Assembly (NCBI GenBank): GCA_964012715.1
Contig: CAXGUG010000001.1
Coordinates: 62,001 to 126,000, forward strand
Direction: 5' to 3'
DNA length: 64,000 nt
From: UBA1479 sp964012715
Lineage (GTDB): Bacteria; Pseudomonadota; Alphaproteobacteria; Rhodospirillales; Casp-alpha2
In this document: positions 51,532 to 59,576 of the stretch, in pieces
How the letters are laid out: each line of letters opens with the position of its first letter
Position numbering within the stretch: the first letter of the stretch is position 1
Made by a program: the position numbers and the translations under genes
The notes under the pieces: model-generated
What the model was told of the DNA's origin: nothing
What the model saw: the letters and a program-made list of their open reading frames with translations, nothing else
Databases searched by the model: none

Positions 51532-52896
51532 ATGCTCAGGCACGTAACTCAGGGACTGGCTTTGGGGGCCATGCTGACGGTTGCCGCGATGGCGCCCGCC
51601 CAGGCCAAAACCATCAAGGTGGCGATCGGCCACCAAAGCATGTGCACCGACACCTATACGGCTGGGATCGTCATCAAGGAACTGAAGCTCCTTGAAAAGC
51701 ACCTGCCGAAGACCGGCAAGTACAAGGACGTCGAATACGACATCAGCTGGGCCGACTATTCGTCGGGCGGTCCGATCACCAACCAGATGATGGCCAATAA
51801 GCTGAACATCGGCGTGATGGGCGACTATCCGCTGATCGTCAACGGCGCCAAGTTCCAGGCCACGGACAGCCTGCGGACCTATTACGTCGCGGGCACCGGC
51901 TACAACCTCAAGGGTTCGGGCAACGCCATCGTCGTTCCGGTGAAATCCGAGATGTACAAGATTTCCGACCTGGAAGGTAAAGCGGTCTCGACCCCCGTCG
52001 GCTCCGCCGCCTGGGGCATGCTGCTGAAGGCCGCCCAGGACAACAAGGTCAAATTCCAGCTGAAGAACCAGAGCCCGGCCGTGGGTGCGGCGAACATTGC
52101 CGCCGGCAAGATCGACGCCCACTCCGATTTCTGCCCCTGGTCCGAAATCATGGAATTCCGCGGCACCGGCCGCAAGATCTACGACGGCTCGGAAGCCGGC
52201 GTTCCCTATCTGCACGGCGTCGTCGTGCGTAAGGATCTGGCCGACGATTATCCGGAAGTCGTCCAGGCCTTCATCAAGGCCGTCTATGACGCCGGCAAAT
52301 GGATCAAGGAAGACCCGATCCGCGCCACCGACCTGATGGAAAAGTGGACGGGCGTCGAGAAGGAAGTTCTCTACATCTACTTCTCCAAGGGCGGTCACCT
52401 GACCCTCGACCCGACCATCAAGCCGGCCTGGGTCGATGCGCTGAAGTTCGACCACACGGTTCTGGTCAAGGAAAAGGCGATCCCGCCGTTGGATTTCGAC
52501 GACTGGATCACCGAGAAATACTTGAAAGCCGCGTATAAGGACATGGGCGTCGACTACGAAGCCGACAAAGCCGTGGTCGTCGACCCCAAGGTCGCCAACG
52601 CCGGTCTGCCGAACGAAATCTGGCACGCCCGCGACGGCATCAAGGAATACAAGACCCTGCCGGAATTCCTGGCCGCGGTCGCTTCCTTCCGGGCCACGGG
52701 CGCCAAGTTGAACTCCACCTACGTGTACGACAAGGAAACCGGTCTGAAGCTGTTCGGCAAGACCGCGTTCTGGACCGTCACGCCGAAGGGTGAGTTCGCG
52801 ACCTTCCTGCGTCGCGGCGAAGCCGAAAAGTATGCGGCTTCCGTCGGCGGCAAGGTCATCGACTTCGAAGAAGCGATTGCCCTGAAGTCCAGCTAA
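51532..52896 (+). CDS. ABC transporter substrate-binding protein, NMT1/TauA-related
   Basis: 454 aa, longer than typical TauA (about 320). Signal peptide (cleavage near PAQAKT). The chain TIKVAIGHQSMCTDTYTAGIV, MANKLNIGVMGDYPLIVNGA, DLEGKAVSTPVGSAAWGMLL belongs to the NMT1 binding-protein family, with an extended C-terminal third. AAGGAG lies 9 bases upstream. Periplasmic receptor for the importer encoded downstream. Ligands of this family include sulfonates, nitrate and small heterocycles; here it is unknown. Confidence 0.85.
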   Translation: MLRHVTQGLALGAMLTVAAMAPAQAKTIKVAIGHQSMCTDTYTAGIVIKELKLLEKHLPKTGKYKDVEYDISWADYSSGGPITNQMMANKLNIGVMGDYPLIVNGAKFQATDSLRTYYVAGTGYNLKGSGNAIVVPVKSEMYKISDLEGKAVSTPVGSAAWGMLLKAAQDNKVKFQLKNQSPAVGAANIAAGKIDAHSDFCPWSEIMEFRGTGRKIYDGSEAGVPYLHGVVVRKDLADDYPEVVQAFIKAVYDAGKWIKEDPIRATDLMEKWTGVEKEVLYIYFSKGGHLTLDPTIKPAWVDALKFDHTVLVKEKAIPPLDFDDWITEKYLKAAYKDMGVDYEADKAVVVDPKVANAGLPNEIWHARDGIKEYKTLPEFLAAVASFRATGAKLNSTYVYDKETGLKLFGKTAFWTVTPKGEFATFLRRGEAEKYAASVGGKVIDFEEAIALKSS

Positions 52897-52912
52897 GCAC
52901 ACGCCTAAGCGA

Positions 52913-52940
52913 CGGGGCGGCGGAGATGGCCGCCGCCCCG
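52913..52940 (+). terminator. GC-rich hairpin between binding-protein and permease genes
   Basis: An 11-bp stem (CGGGGCGGCGG with CCGCCGCCCCG) closes a 6-base loop, 17 bases past the binding-protein stop and 100 bases before the permease. It is followed by only CCGTTTCCTT, so it is more likely to cause partial termination or protect the upstream message. That would give excess binding protein over permease. Confidence 0.5.
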
Positions 52941-53043
52941 CCGTTTCCTTCCCGGTCCCTTGGGACCACCTTCCATCAAATGGTTTTCCGGCCCCCCGGC
53001 GACCCAAGCATACGACCGCAAGAACCACGGAGACCCTGGCGCG

Positions 53044-53970
53044 ATGAACGCTCCCATCCCCGAGACCAAAACCGACGTTCCGGCCGGCACCGACGCCGCA
53101 ACCCCGAGCGATATGGGGCATGCGGAGGGTAGCCAGCCGGTCACCCCCCAACAGGCTTTCGGCGCGTTCTTCGCCCCGATGCTGAAGCGTTCCGTGCTGC
53201 TGCCGTTTGCCAAATCTTGGTCGATCCGGCTGGCGGCCCTGGCCGTGGGCGTGCTGATCTGGCACCTCGCGACCGAGCTGAAATTCAACTATTTCATCAA
53301 CTTCGAGAACATTCCCTCACCGGTCAAAGTCTGGGGCGCTTTCGTCCAGCACATCCAATCGACCGAGTTTTACATTCACATCGGCGTGTCGATGCAGCGC
53401 ATCCTGATCGGCTACATGAGCGCGGTGTTCCTCGGCATCCTGCTCGGCCTCGTGATCGGCCGCTCCCGCATGGCCCGCGACGTGATCTCGCCCTATATCG
53501 AAATTCTGCGCCCGATCCCGGCCGTCGCCTGGATCCCGCTGGCGATCCTGATGTGGCCGACCGAGGAAAGCTCGATCATCTACATCACTTTCTTAGGCGC
53601 GCTGTTCCCGATCATCCTGAACACCGCCCATGGCGCGGAACTGACCCCGGACGTGTTGATCCGCGCGGCCAAGTCGCTGGGCGCCAACCGCCGCGAAATT
53701 TTCTGGCACGTCGTCATCCCCGCCGCCTTGCCGTCGATCACGGCGGGCCTGGCGATCGGCATGGGCGTGTCCTGGTTCTCGCTGCTGGCCGGTGAAATCA
53801 TCTCGGGCCAGTACGGCATCGGCTACTTCACCTGGAACGCTTATTCGCTGATCAATTATCCGGACATCGTCGTCGGCATGCTGATGATCGGCGGGCTGGG
53901 CACGCTGTCGACCTATGCCGTGCGCCTGGCGACCAAACCGTTGTTGAGCTGGCAGCGGAGGTCGAGATGA
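53044..53970 (+). CDS. ABC transporter permease (SsuC/TauC type)
   Basis: 308 aa from ATG 53044 (GGAG about 11 bases upstream). A disordered 40-residue N terminus (NAPIPETKTDVPAGTDAATP) precedes five or six membrane helices and the coupling loop IRAAKSLGANRREIFWHVVIP. It pairs with the ATPase at 54689. Its stop overlaps the next gene's start by 4 bases, so the unknown membrane protein is translated together with it. Confidence 0.87.
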   Translation: MNAPIPETKTDVPAGTDAATPSDMGHAEGSQPVTPQQAFGAFFAPMLKRSVLLPFAKSWSIRLAALAVGVLIWHLATELKFNYFINFENIPSPVKVWGAFVQHIQSTEFYIHIGVSMQRILIGYMSAVFLGILLGLVIGRSRMARDVISPYIEILRPIPAVAWIPLAILMWPTEESSIIYITFLGALFPIILNTAHGAELTPDVLIRAAKSLGANRREIFWHVVIPAALPSITAGLAIGMGVSWFSLLAGEIISGQYGIGYFTWNAYSLINYPDIVVGMLMIGGLGTLSTYAVRLATKPLLSWQRRSR

Positions 53971-54692
53971 CAGCCGCCGCCGCCCGCTGGGACCGCATCG
54001 TCGGCGCCGTCAAGGCCCGCCCGGGCCTGTGGCTGGCGATCACCCTCGGCTTTCCCGTGCTGTACCACGTTGCGATGCTGCTGGCCTTGCTGGCCCGCTT
54101 CCAGGAAATGCCGAACTACACCGTCACCTATGACTGGCTGGGCAGCATGGTCGAGATCGTTCGCTCGACCCCCGCGTTTTCCGACATGCCCGCGATCATG
54201 GCCGAGGAATGGTTGTTCGAAATCGGCCGCATGAACTACGACTTCGGCAACGGCATCTCCGAATGGAGCATGAACGTCAATCCGTTCAAGGTCATGATCA
54301 TCACCATCCTGGCATCGCTGATCGCGACCATCGCCGTCCTGGCCCTGAGCCGCCGCAAGCAATGCTCGGGCGTGCGCTTGAACGGCGCCGGAGCCGCCGG
54401 CGGGGTCGGCGCGGTGCTGGTCGGCATGACCAACGTGACCCTGGCCTGGGTCGTTTGCTGCGCCACGCCCAACTGGGTCGTCGGCCTGGCGATCCTGGGC
54501 CTCGGCACCTCGACCTCGCTGTGGCTGGAACAATTCGGCTGGTGGTTCGAATACGCCGGGTTCGCCCTGCTGCTCGCCGCCGTATTCTGGCTGTCCGGCG
54601 ACACCGAGCCGAAGATCAAAGCGCCGACGTCCGGCGACAAGAAATCCTTTTCTCACTCCACACCGCAGTCAGCAATGGGAGCCCATCGATGA
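53967..54692 (+). CDS. Unrecognised five-helix membrane protein within the ABC operon
   Basis: 241 aa. Helices are expected near residues 20-45, 107-129, 142-166, 170-193 and 194-211. A 60-residue soluble loop follows the first helix (FQEMPNYTVTYDWLGSMVEIVRS...). The block MTNVTLAWVVCCATPNWVVG carries a Cys-Cys pair in a membrane segment. It has none of the coupling-loop features of an ABC permease. It overlaps its neighbours by 4 bases at each end (permease stop, ATPase start), so it is almost certainly part of the importer's job. No family recognised; it could be an accessory subunit, a copper/thiol membrane protein or a substrate-modifying enzyme. Confidence 0.75.
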   Translation: MTAAAARWDRIVGAVKARPGLWLAITLGFPVLYHVAMLLALLARFQEMPNYTVTYDWLGSMVEIVRSTPAFSDMPAIMAEEWLFEIGRMNYDFGNGISEWSMNVNPFKVMIITILASLIATIAVLALSRRKQCSGVRLNGAGAAGGVGAVLVGMTNVTLAWVVCCATPNWVVGLAILGLGTSTSLWLEQFGWWFEYAGFALLLAAVFWLSGDTEPKIKAPTSGDKKSFSHSTPQSAMGAHR

Positions 54693-55546
54693 TCTCCAAC
54701 ATCGTCAACCTGTCGCGCGATAAAAGCGCCGAAGCCGAAGACCGCCGTTCCAGCGAAGGCAAAGGCCACGTCAAAATCGACGACGTCGGCATCGTGTTCG
54801 GCACCGGCCCGGACGCCCATACGGCGGTCGAGCGGACCTCCCTGGAAGTTCAGCCGGGCGAATTCCTTTGCATCCTGGGCCCTTCGGGCTGCGGCAAGTC
54901 GACCCTGCTCAATTCCGTCGCCGGCTTCGTCAAGCCGACCGCCGGCAGCGTCACCGTCGACGGCAAGGCCGTCACCCAGCCCGGCCCCGATCGCGGCATG
55001 GTGTTTCAGCAATATTCCCTGATGCCGTGGAAGACCGTGCGCGACAATGTCGCCTTCGGCCCCCTGCTGGCCGGGCACAGCCGGTCCGAGGCGCAATCCA
55101 TCGCCTATACCTTCCTGAACATGGTCGGGCTGTCGCGTTTCGCCAAACATTACCCCTCGGAGCTTTCCGGCGGCATGCAGCAGCGCGTCGGCATCGCCCG
55201 CGCGCTGGCCAACTACCCCTCCGTTCTGCTGATGGACGAGCCGTTCGGCGCGCTGGATGCCCAGACCCGCCTGATGATGCAGGAAAACCTGCTGCGCATC
55301 TGGGAAGACTTCGGCACCACCGTGATGTTCGTGACCCACGACGTCGACGAGGCCGTGTTCCTGGCCGACCGGGTGATCATCATGAGCGCCGCGCCCGGCC
55401 GGGTGATCGACGATTTCCGCGTCGACATCCCGCGTCCGCGCACCACCGACATCACCACCGACGAAACCTACATCCAGTTGAAGCGTCGCTGCCTGGAACG
55501 CATCCGCGGGGAGAGCCTGCGCGCTTTCGAAATGCAGAACCACTAA
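54689..55546 (+). CDS. ABC transporter ATP-binding protein (SsuB/TauB type)
   Basis: 285 aa from ATG 54689 (GGGAG 7 bases upstream; 4-base overlap with the preceding gene). Walker A GPSGCGKST, signature LSGGMQQR, Walker B VLLMDEPFGALD and H-loop VTHDVDEA are all canonical. The N-terminal 30 residues (SRDKSAEAEDRRSSEGKGH) are polar and extra. It energises the permease encoded at 53044. Confidence 0.9.
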   Translation: MISNIVNLSRDKSAEAEDRRSSEGKGHVKIDDVGIVFGTGPDAHTAVERTSLEVQPGEFLCILGPSGCGKSTLLNSVAGFVKPTAGSVTVDGKAVTQPGPDRGMVFQQYSLMPWKTVRDNVAFGPLLAGHSRSEAQSIAYTFLNMVGLSRFAKHYPSELSGGMQQRVGIARALANYPSVLLMDEPFGALDAQTRLMMQENLLRIWEDFGTTVMFVTHDVDEAVFLADRVIIMSAAPGRVIDDFRVDIPRPRTTDITTDETYIQLKRRCLERIRGESLRAFEMQNH

Positions 55547-55569
55547 GGATCAACCGAAGGAGCCGTCCC

Positions 55570-56208
55570 TTGACGATGCACCGACGCCGCGCCCTGAGCC
55601 GCCTTGCCGCCACCCTTGCCGTTACCTGCGTCCTGGGCCTGACGGCCACGACCGGTCAGGCCGCGGGCCTTCGGGTCGTCGAACCGGATCCGCCCGCCGC
55701 TCTGCCCGAATTCAGTCTGAAGGACCATCGTGGCAAACCGTTCACGGTCGAGAGCCTGAAGGGGCACTGGACCCTGGCGTCGATCGGCTTTACCTCGTGC
55801 CCCGATGTCTGCCCGTTCGTGCTGTCGAACTTGGCCGAGGTCGTCAATCAGATGTCCGTCCGCGTTCGACCGGACAACCTGCCGAAAGTGATCTTCGTCG
55901 CCATCGACCCCAAGCGCGATACCGAGGTGCTGGGCGATTACGTCAAACATTTTGACGAGAACTTCATGGGCGTCACCGGCGACCACAAGGAGTTGGCGAA
56001 GTTCGTCGAAGGGATCGACGGCTTCTACCGCCTGGGCAAACCCGACAAGGACGGCGACTACGAAGTGCAGCACAGCGCCAGCGTGATCGTGATCGGCCCT
56101 GACGCCCGCATCCACGCCAAGCTGTCGCCGCCCCTGCCGCCCGCCGACACGGCGGAATACCTGGCTCGTAAACGGATTACCTACATCCGGGCGCAAAGGA
56201 ACAACTGA
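55570..56208 (+). CDS. Sco1/SenC/PrrC family copper chaperone
   Basis: 212 aa from TTG 55570, because AAGGAG lies 7 bases upstream; ATG 55576 is the alternative. A signal with RRRALSRLA (Tat-like) is followed by a thioredoxin fold whose copper site is FTSCPDVCPF (Cys77 and Cys81) plus the later His in EVQHSASV. It delivers copper to, or reduces, a periplasmic or membrane copper site, usually CuA of cytochrome oxidase. No oxidase gene is near, so another copper protein may be served. Confidence 0.88.
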   Translation: MTMHRRRALSRLAATLAVTCVLGLTATTGQAAGLRVVEPDPPAALPEFSLKDHRGKPFTVESLKGHWTLASIGFTSCPDVCPFVLSNLAEVVNQMSVRVRPDNLPKVIFVAIDPKRDTEVLGDYVKHFDENFMGVTGDHKELAKFVEGIDGFYRLGKPDKDGDYEVQHSASVIVIGPDARIHAKLSPPLPPADTAEYLARKRITYIRAQRNN

Positions 56209-56790
56209 ATGAACGTTTCCGTCGTCAAATCCTGCCTTTCCTGCTTGATCGGCGCGGCGGCCCTGACCGCCGCCGGGTCGCAATCCGCCCTTGCCTGCGA
56301 GGCCCATGCCGCCAACGGACAATCGCTTCAAACCGCCCAGGCGCAAGGCCACGCCATGTCTTCGGTCATGGCGATGGATGCCTGGGTTCCCGTCGCCCCG
56401 CCGGGGGTCAAGGCCCATGCCGCCTATATGGTTCTGATGAACCACGGCAAGGAAACCCGCACGATAACGGCGGTTCAGAGCCCGCAATACGGCTCCGCCA
56501 CCATGCACGCCAGCATCACCAAGGACGGCGTGACCCATATGCAGCATCTGGCGGCGGTCGACCTGCCGCCGGGGCCGCCGGTCGGGTTCGTGCCGGGCGG
56601 CATGCATATCATGCTGATGAAGCCCAAGGCCGCGTACAAGGAAGGCGACACGATCGACCTGTCCCTAACCCTGGACGACGGCACGACCGTCGCGGTCAAG
56701 GCCACGGTCCGCGCCCGCAATGACGCCCCCGGCATGAACCATGATCATATGAACCACGGCGCGATGGGCCATGACCACAAAGGATCCTGA
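56209..56790 (+). CDS. PCu(A)C periplasmic copper chaperone
   Basis: 193 aa. Signal peptide, cleavage near SALACEA. The copper motif HX10MX21HXM is exact, ending in GGMHIMLMKP. A His/Met tail (NHDHMNHGAMGHDHKGS) adds further metal ligands; longer PCuAC proteins carry similar tails. It starts one base after the Sco stop and works with Sco proteins in copper delivery. Confidence 0.9.
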   Translation: MNVSVVKSCLSCLIGAAALTAAGSQSALACEAHAANGQSLQTAQAQGHAMSSVMAMDAWVPVAPPGVKAHAAYMVLMNHGKETRTITAVQSPQYGSATMHASITKDGVTHMQHLAAVDLPPGPPVGFVPGGMHIMLMKPKAAYKEGDTIDLSLTLDDGTTVAVKATVRARNDAPGMNHDHMNHGAMGHDHKGS

Positions 56791-57442
56791 GCCCAGTCGA
56801 CCGGCCGCACGAATGTTTTTTCGCCACCTTCGCCCCCTGGCGCTCGCAGGACTGCTATCCGCCGCTACATTCCCATCGGCGCAGGCTGGGATGATCGACG
56901 AAAGCGGCCTGCAGCCCTGGGAAAACTGCGCCCTGTGCCATTCCCTGGACGGGATCTCGCGCATGGCGAAGTTCCCCAAATTGGCGGGGCAGGTTCCGGC
57001 CTATATTGAAAAGCAGATCGCCGATTTCCGGTCTGGGCGGCGAACCAACGACGCCGAGCAGATGCAAGCCATGGCCGGTCTGATCGCGGACAAGGACATT
57101 CCCGTCGTCGCCAAGTATTTCGGCGGCCTGACCCCGCCCGCCCCGGCGGAAATGCCGCTGGAGCCGGAACGCCGCATTGGCGAGGCCCTGTACCACAAAG
57201 GCGACGCGGCGCGCGGCCTTCCGGCCTGCCTGTCTTGCCACGCCAAGGACAAGGTTACATCGTCGGGTGCGGCACGGCTTGAAGCACAGCACGCCGACTA
57301 TGTTATAAAGCAGCTATCCGATTTTCGTTCGGGTGCCCGCGCCAATTCCCCCGACAAGGTGATGGAAAACGTCGCGGCCAAGCTGACGGACGCGGAGATC
57401 AAGGCCCTGGGCGGGTATATCGCCGCCCAGACCCGAAACTAG
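56771..57442 (+). CDS. Di-haem cytochrome c (c4-like)
   Basis: 223 aa; it overlaps the PCuAC 3' end by 20 bases if translation starts at 56771 (another ATG at 56813 gives a cleaner signal). Mature domain repeats twice, each with a haem site: CALCH near residue 54 and CLSCH near residue 155. The YIEKQIADFRSGRRTNDAEQM and YVIKQLSDFRSGARANSPDKVM repeats are c4 hallmarks. Periplasmic electron carrier, often delivering to a copper oxidase. Its partner in this locus may be the copper protein served by Sco and PCuAC. Confidence 0.85.
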   Translation: MTTKDPEPSRPAARMFFRHLRPLALAGLLSAATFPSAQAGMIDESGLQPWENCALCHSLDGISRMAKFPKLAGQVPAYIEKQIADFRSGRRTNDAEQMQAMAGLIADKDIPVVAKYFGGLTPPAPAEMPLEPERRIGEALYHKGDAARGLPACLSCHAKDKVTSSGAARLEAQHADYVIKQLSDFRSGARANSPDKVMENVAAKLTDAEIKALGGYIAAQTRN

Positions 57443-57452
57443 GAGCGGACCG

Positions 57453-58220
57453 TTGCCCCCCCTTACCAACCAACGGCTCCGCACGATCGAGAACGATGCC
57501 ATGGCTGCGGACGAGCCCCTTTCGGCCCTGTTTCTGTCGGAAAGCATGTCGGACCTTAACGAGGGCGCGACCTTCCTCGACCGTCTGAGCATGGAGGAAG
57601 TGACCTTCATCCGCTCGCGCGGCACGACCATCAAGGCCAAGCGCGGCGAAGGCATCTTCCACCAGGGGGATTCCCACGAAGGCATCTTCCTGATCGAAAG
57701 CGGGCGCGTGCGTACCTTCTGCACGGGACCGTCGGGGCGCGAGCTGACCTTGGCTTATTGGACGCCCGGCCATTTCATCGGCGGGCCCGAAGTCTTCGGC
57801 GGCGTTCACCTGTGGTCCGGCGAAGCCATGGAGGATTCCCGCGTCATGGCGCTGACGGGAACGGTGGTTCGCGACCTGATCGAACGCATGCCGACCTTCG
57901 CGCTTTGTCTGATCGACGGCTTGGTCGCCAAAGGGAAATGCTATTCGCAGCTGGTGCAAATGCTGGGGACGCGCTCGGTCTCGCAGCGCCTGGCCCAGTT
58001 GCTGAAGATCCTGGGTCAGGTCCATGGCCGCGAAGAAGACGGCGGCGTATTGATCGACCGCCGCGTAACCCATGACCAGTTGGCGGACATCGTCGGCTCG
58101 ACCCGGCAGTGGGTCACGACCACCCTGGACCGCTGGCAGAAAGACGAAATCATCGTCATACGGGGGCGGATGATCGTGATCCTGGAATCCGACACCTTGG
58201 AAGATTTGGCCGAGTCCTGA
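57453..58220 (+). CDS. Crp/Fnr family transcriptional regulator
   Basis: 255 aa from TTG 57453 (AGGAG 7 bases upstream; ATG 57501 lacks a ribosome site). The cyclic-nucleotide-binding-like domain contains GEGIFHQGDSHEGIFLIESGRV. The C-terminal helix-turn-helix reads VTHDQLADIVGSTRQWVTTTLDRW. There is no Fnr-type N-terminal cysteine set; the only cysteines are later, as in FCTGPSG, so oxygen sensing through [4Fe-4S] is unlikely. It is the last gene of the locus and may regulate it. Confidence 0.85.
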   Translation: MPPLTNQRLRTIENDAMAADEPLSALFLSESMSDLNEGATFLDRLSMEEVTFIRSRGTTIKAKRGEGIFHQGDSHEGIFLIESGRVRTFCTGPSGRELTLAYWTPGHFIGGPEVFGGVHLWSGEAMEDSRVMALTGTVVRDLIERMPTFALCLIDGLVAKGKCYSQLVQMLGTRSVSQRLAQLLKILGQVHGREEDGGVLIDRRVTHDQLADIVGSTRQWVTTTLDRWQKDEIIVIRGRMIVILESDTLEDLAES

Positions 58221-58291
58221 TCCGCAACCGCCGCGCCCCGGACCGCACCGCATAGCGGAACGGTTTGAATTCCTTGAATTTTCTTGCTTCC

Positions 58292-58310
58292 CCCGCTCGC
58301 CGATAGCGGG
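58292..58310. repeat. Short inverted repeat upstream of the enolase-superfamily gene
   Basis: CCCGCT and AGCGGG flank a 7-base loop, 85 bases before the next ATG. No U-tract follows, so it is more likely an operator or leader hairpin than a terminator. The flanks include TTGAATTCCTTGAAT (58265-58279), possibly promoter sequence. Confidence 0.3.
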
Positions 58311-58394
58311 CTAGAAAGATTGCATCCCGCGCAAAGCGGCAATGGCGACACCGATCAACCGGGGCGCCGCAATCAAGAATTCGAGGAGCATCAC

Positions 58395-59534
58395 ATGAAG
58401 ATCACCCGCATTCAGGCTGTCCCGCTGTCCTTTCGCGTGCCCGAGGGCCAGAACGTTACGTTGGGCATCGGCCGCGCCGTCAAACGCGATGCCGTGCTGG
58501 TCCGCGTCGAAACCGACGAAGGCATCGTCGGCTGGGGCGAAGCCCACCATGGCCGTGCGCCGGGGGCCGTCGCCCGCCTGATCGACAGCACCATCGCCGA
58601 ATTGGCAACCGGCATGGACGCCTTGGACACGGTCGGCGTGGGCCAGAAAATCTACCGCATGCAGTTGGCCAGCCACGGCATGGGCTATGGCGCGGTGATG
58701 GCGCTAAGCGGCCTGGACATGGCGCTGTGGGACATTCGCGGAAAAGCCCTGAACATGCCGCTTTATCGGTTGTTGGGCGGCGGGCCGCGCGCGGCCAAGG
58801 CCTATGCCGGGGGAATTTCCCTGGGCTATCAGGATCCGTCGGCGCTGGCCGAGGAAGCCCAGAGCTACGTCGATGAAGGCTATCGCGCGGTCAAGCTGCG
58901 GGTCGGCGACACGCCCGCCAACGACATCGCCCGCGTCCGCGCCGTGCGGGCGAAGCTGGGCGACGCGATCGAGATCATGGTCGATGCCAATACCGGCTAT
59001 ACCCTGGATGACGCCCGCCGCGTCATGCCTGCGTTCGAGGAATGCGGCGTGGGTTGGTTGGAAGAACCCTTCCCCGCCCATGACTATCGCGATTACAAAA
59101 CCGCCGCCGGGTTCGCCCGCGTTCCGCTGGCCGCCGGGGAAAACCACTTCACCCGGTTCGAGTTCACCCGCCTGATCGAAGACAACGCCGTGCGCTTCGC
59201 CCAACCGGACGTATCAAAGACTGGCGGCGTGACCGAAATCATGCGCATCGCCGCGATGTGTTCCGCCTGGAAGATCAGCGTCAACCCGCACACCCTGTTG
59301 ACCGGCCTGAACATGGCGGCCTGCATCCATGTGCTGGCGGCGGTCGACAACCCCGGATACTTCGAAGGCGACGTTGCCCAGCACAACCCGTTCCGCGACC
59401 ACCTGGGCGGCAAGCCATATGAATTGAACGCCGACGGCCGTGTCGCGCCGTTGGAAGGCCCCGGCATCGGGATCGATGTGGACGAAAAATTCATCGCCGC
59501 CCATCCGTTGATCGACGGGCCCTGCTACGTCTAA
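58395..59534 (+). CDS. Mandelate racemase/muconate lactonizing (enolase superfamily) enzyme
   Basis: 379 aa from ATG 58395 (AGGAG 6 bases upstream). The N-terminal cap is followed by a barrel with VKLRVG, VDANTGY, EEPFP, AGENHF and NPHTLL. The Lys/Arg pair, Asp, two Glu and the C-terminal His give a metal-dependent alpha-proton-abstracting site of the MR type. Likely an acid-sugar dehydratase or racemase, but the substrate is unknown. The next genes on the minus strand (Ldh2, D-2-HADH, TRAP) suggest hydroxyacid or sugar acid catabolism. Confidence 0.82.
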   Translation: MKITRIQAVPLSFRVPEGQNVTLGIGRAVKRDAVLVRVETDEGIVGWGEAHHGRAPGAVARLIDSTIAELATGMDALDTVGVGQKIYRMQLASHGMGYGAVMALSGLDMALWDIRGKALNMPLYRLLGGGPRAAKAYAGGISLGYQDPSALAEEAQSYVDEGYRAVKLRVGDTPANDIARVRAVRAKLGDAIEIMVDANTGYTLDDARRVMPAFEECGVGWLEEPFPAHDYRDYKTAAGFARVPLAAGENHFTRFEFTRLIEDNAVRFAQPDVSKTGGVTEIMRIAAMCSAWKISVNPHTLLTGLNMAACIHVLAAVDNPGYFEGDVAQHNPFRDHLGGKPYELNADGRVAPLEGPGIGIDVDEKFIAAHPLIDGPCYV

Positions 59535-59576
59535 CCGGACACTTTCGCCCGTTCGGCCCCCTCGGTCGGTCGCCCG

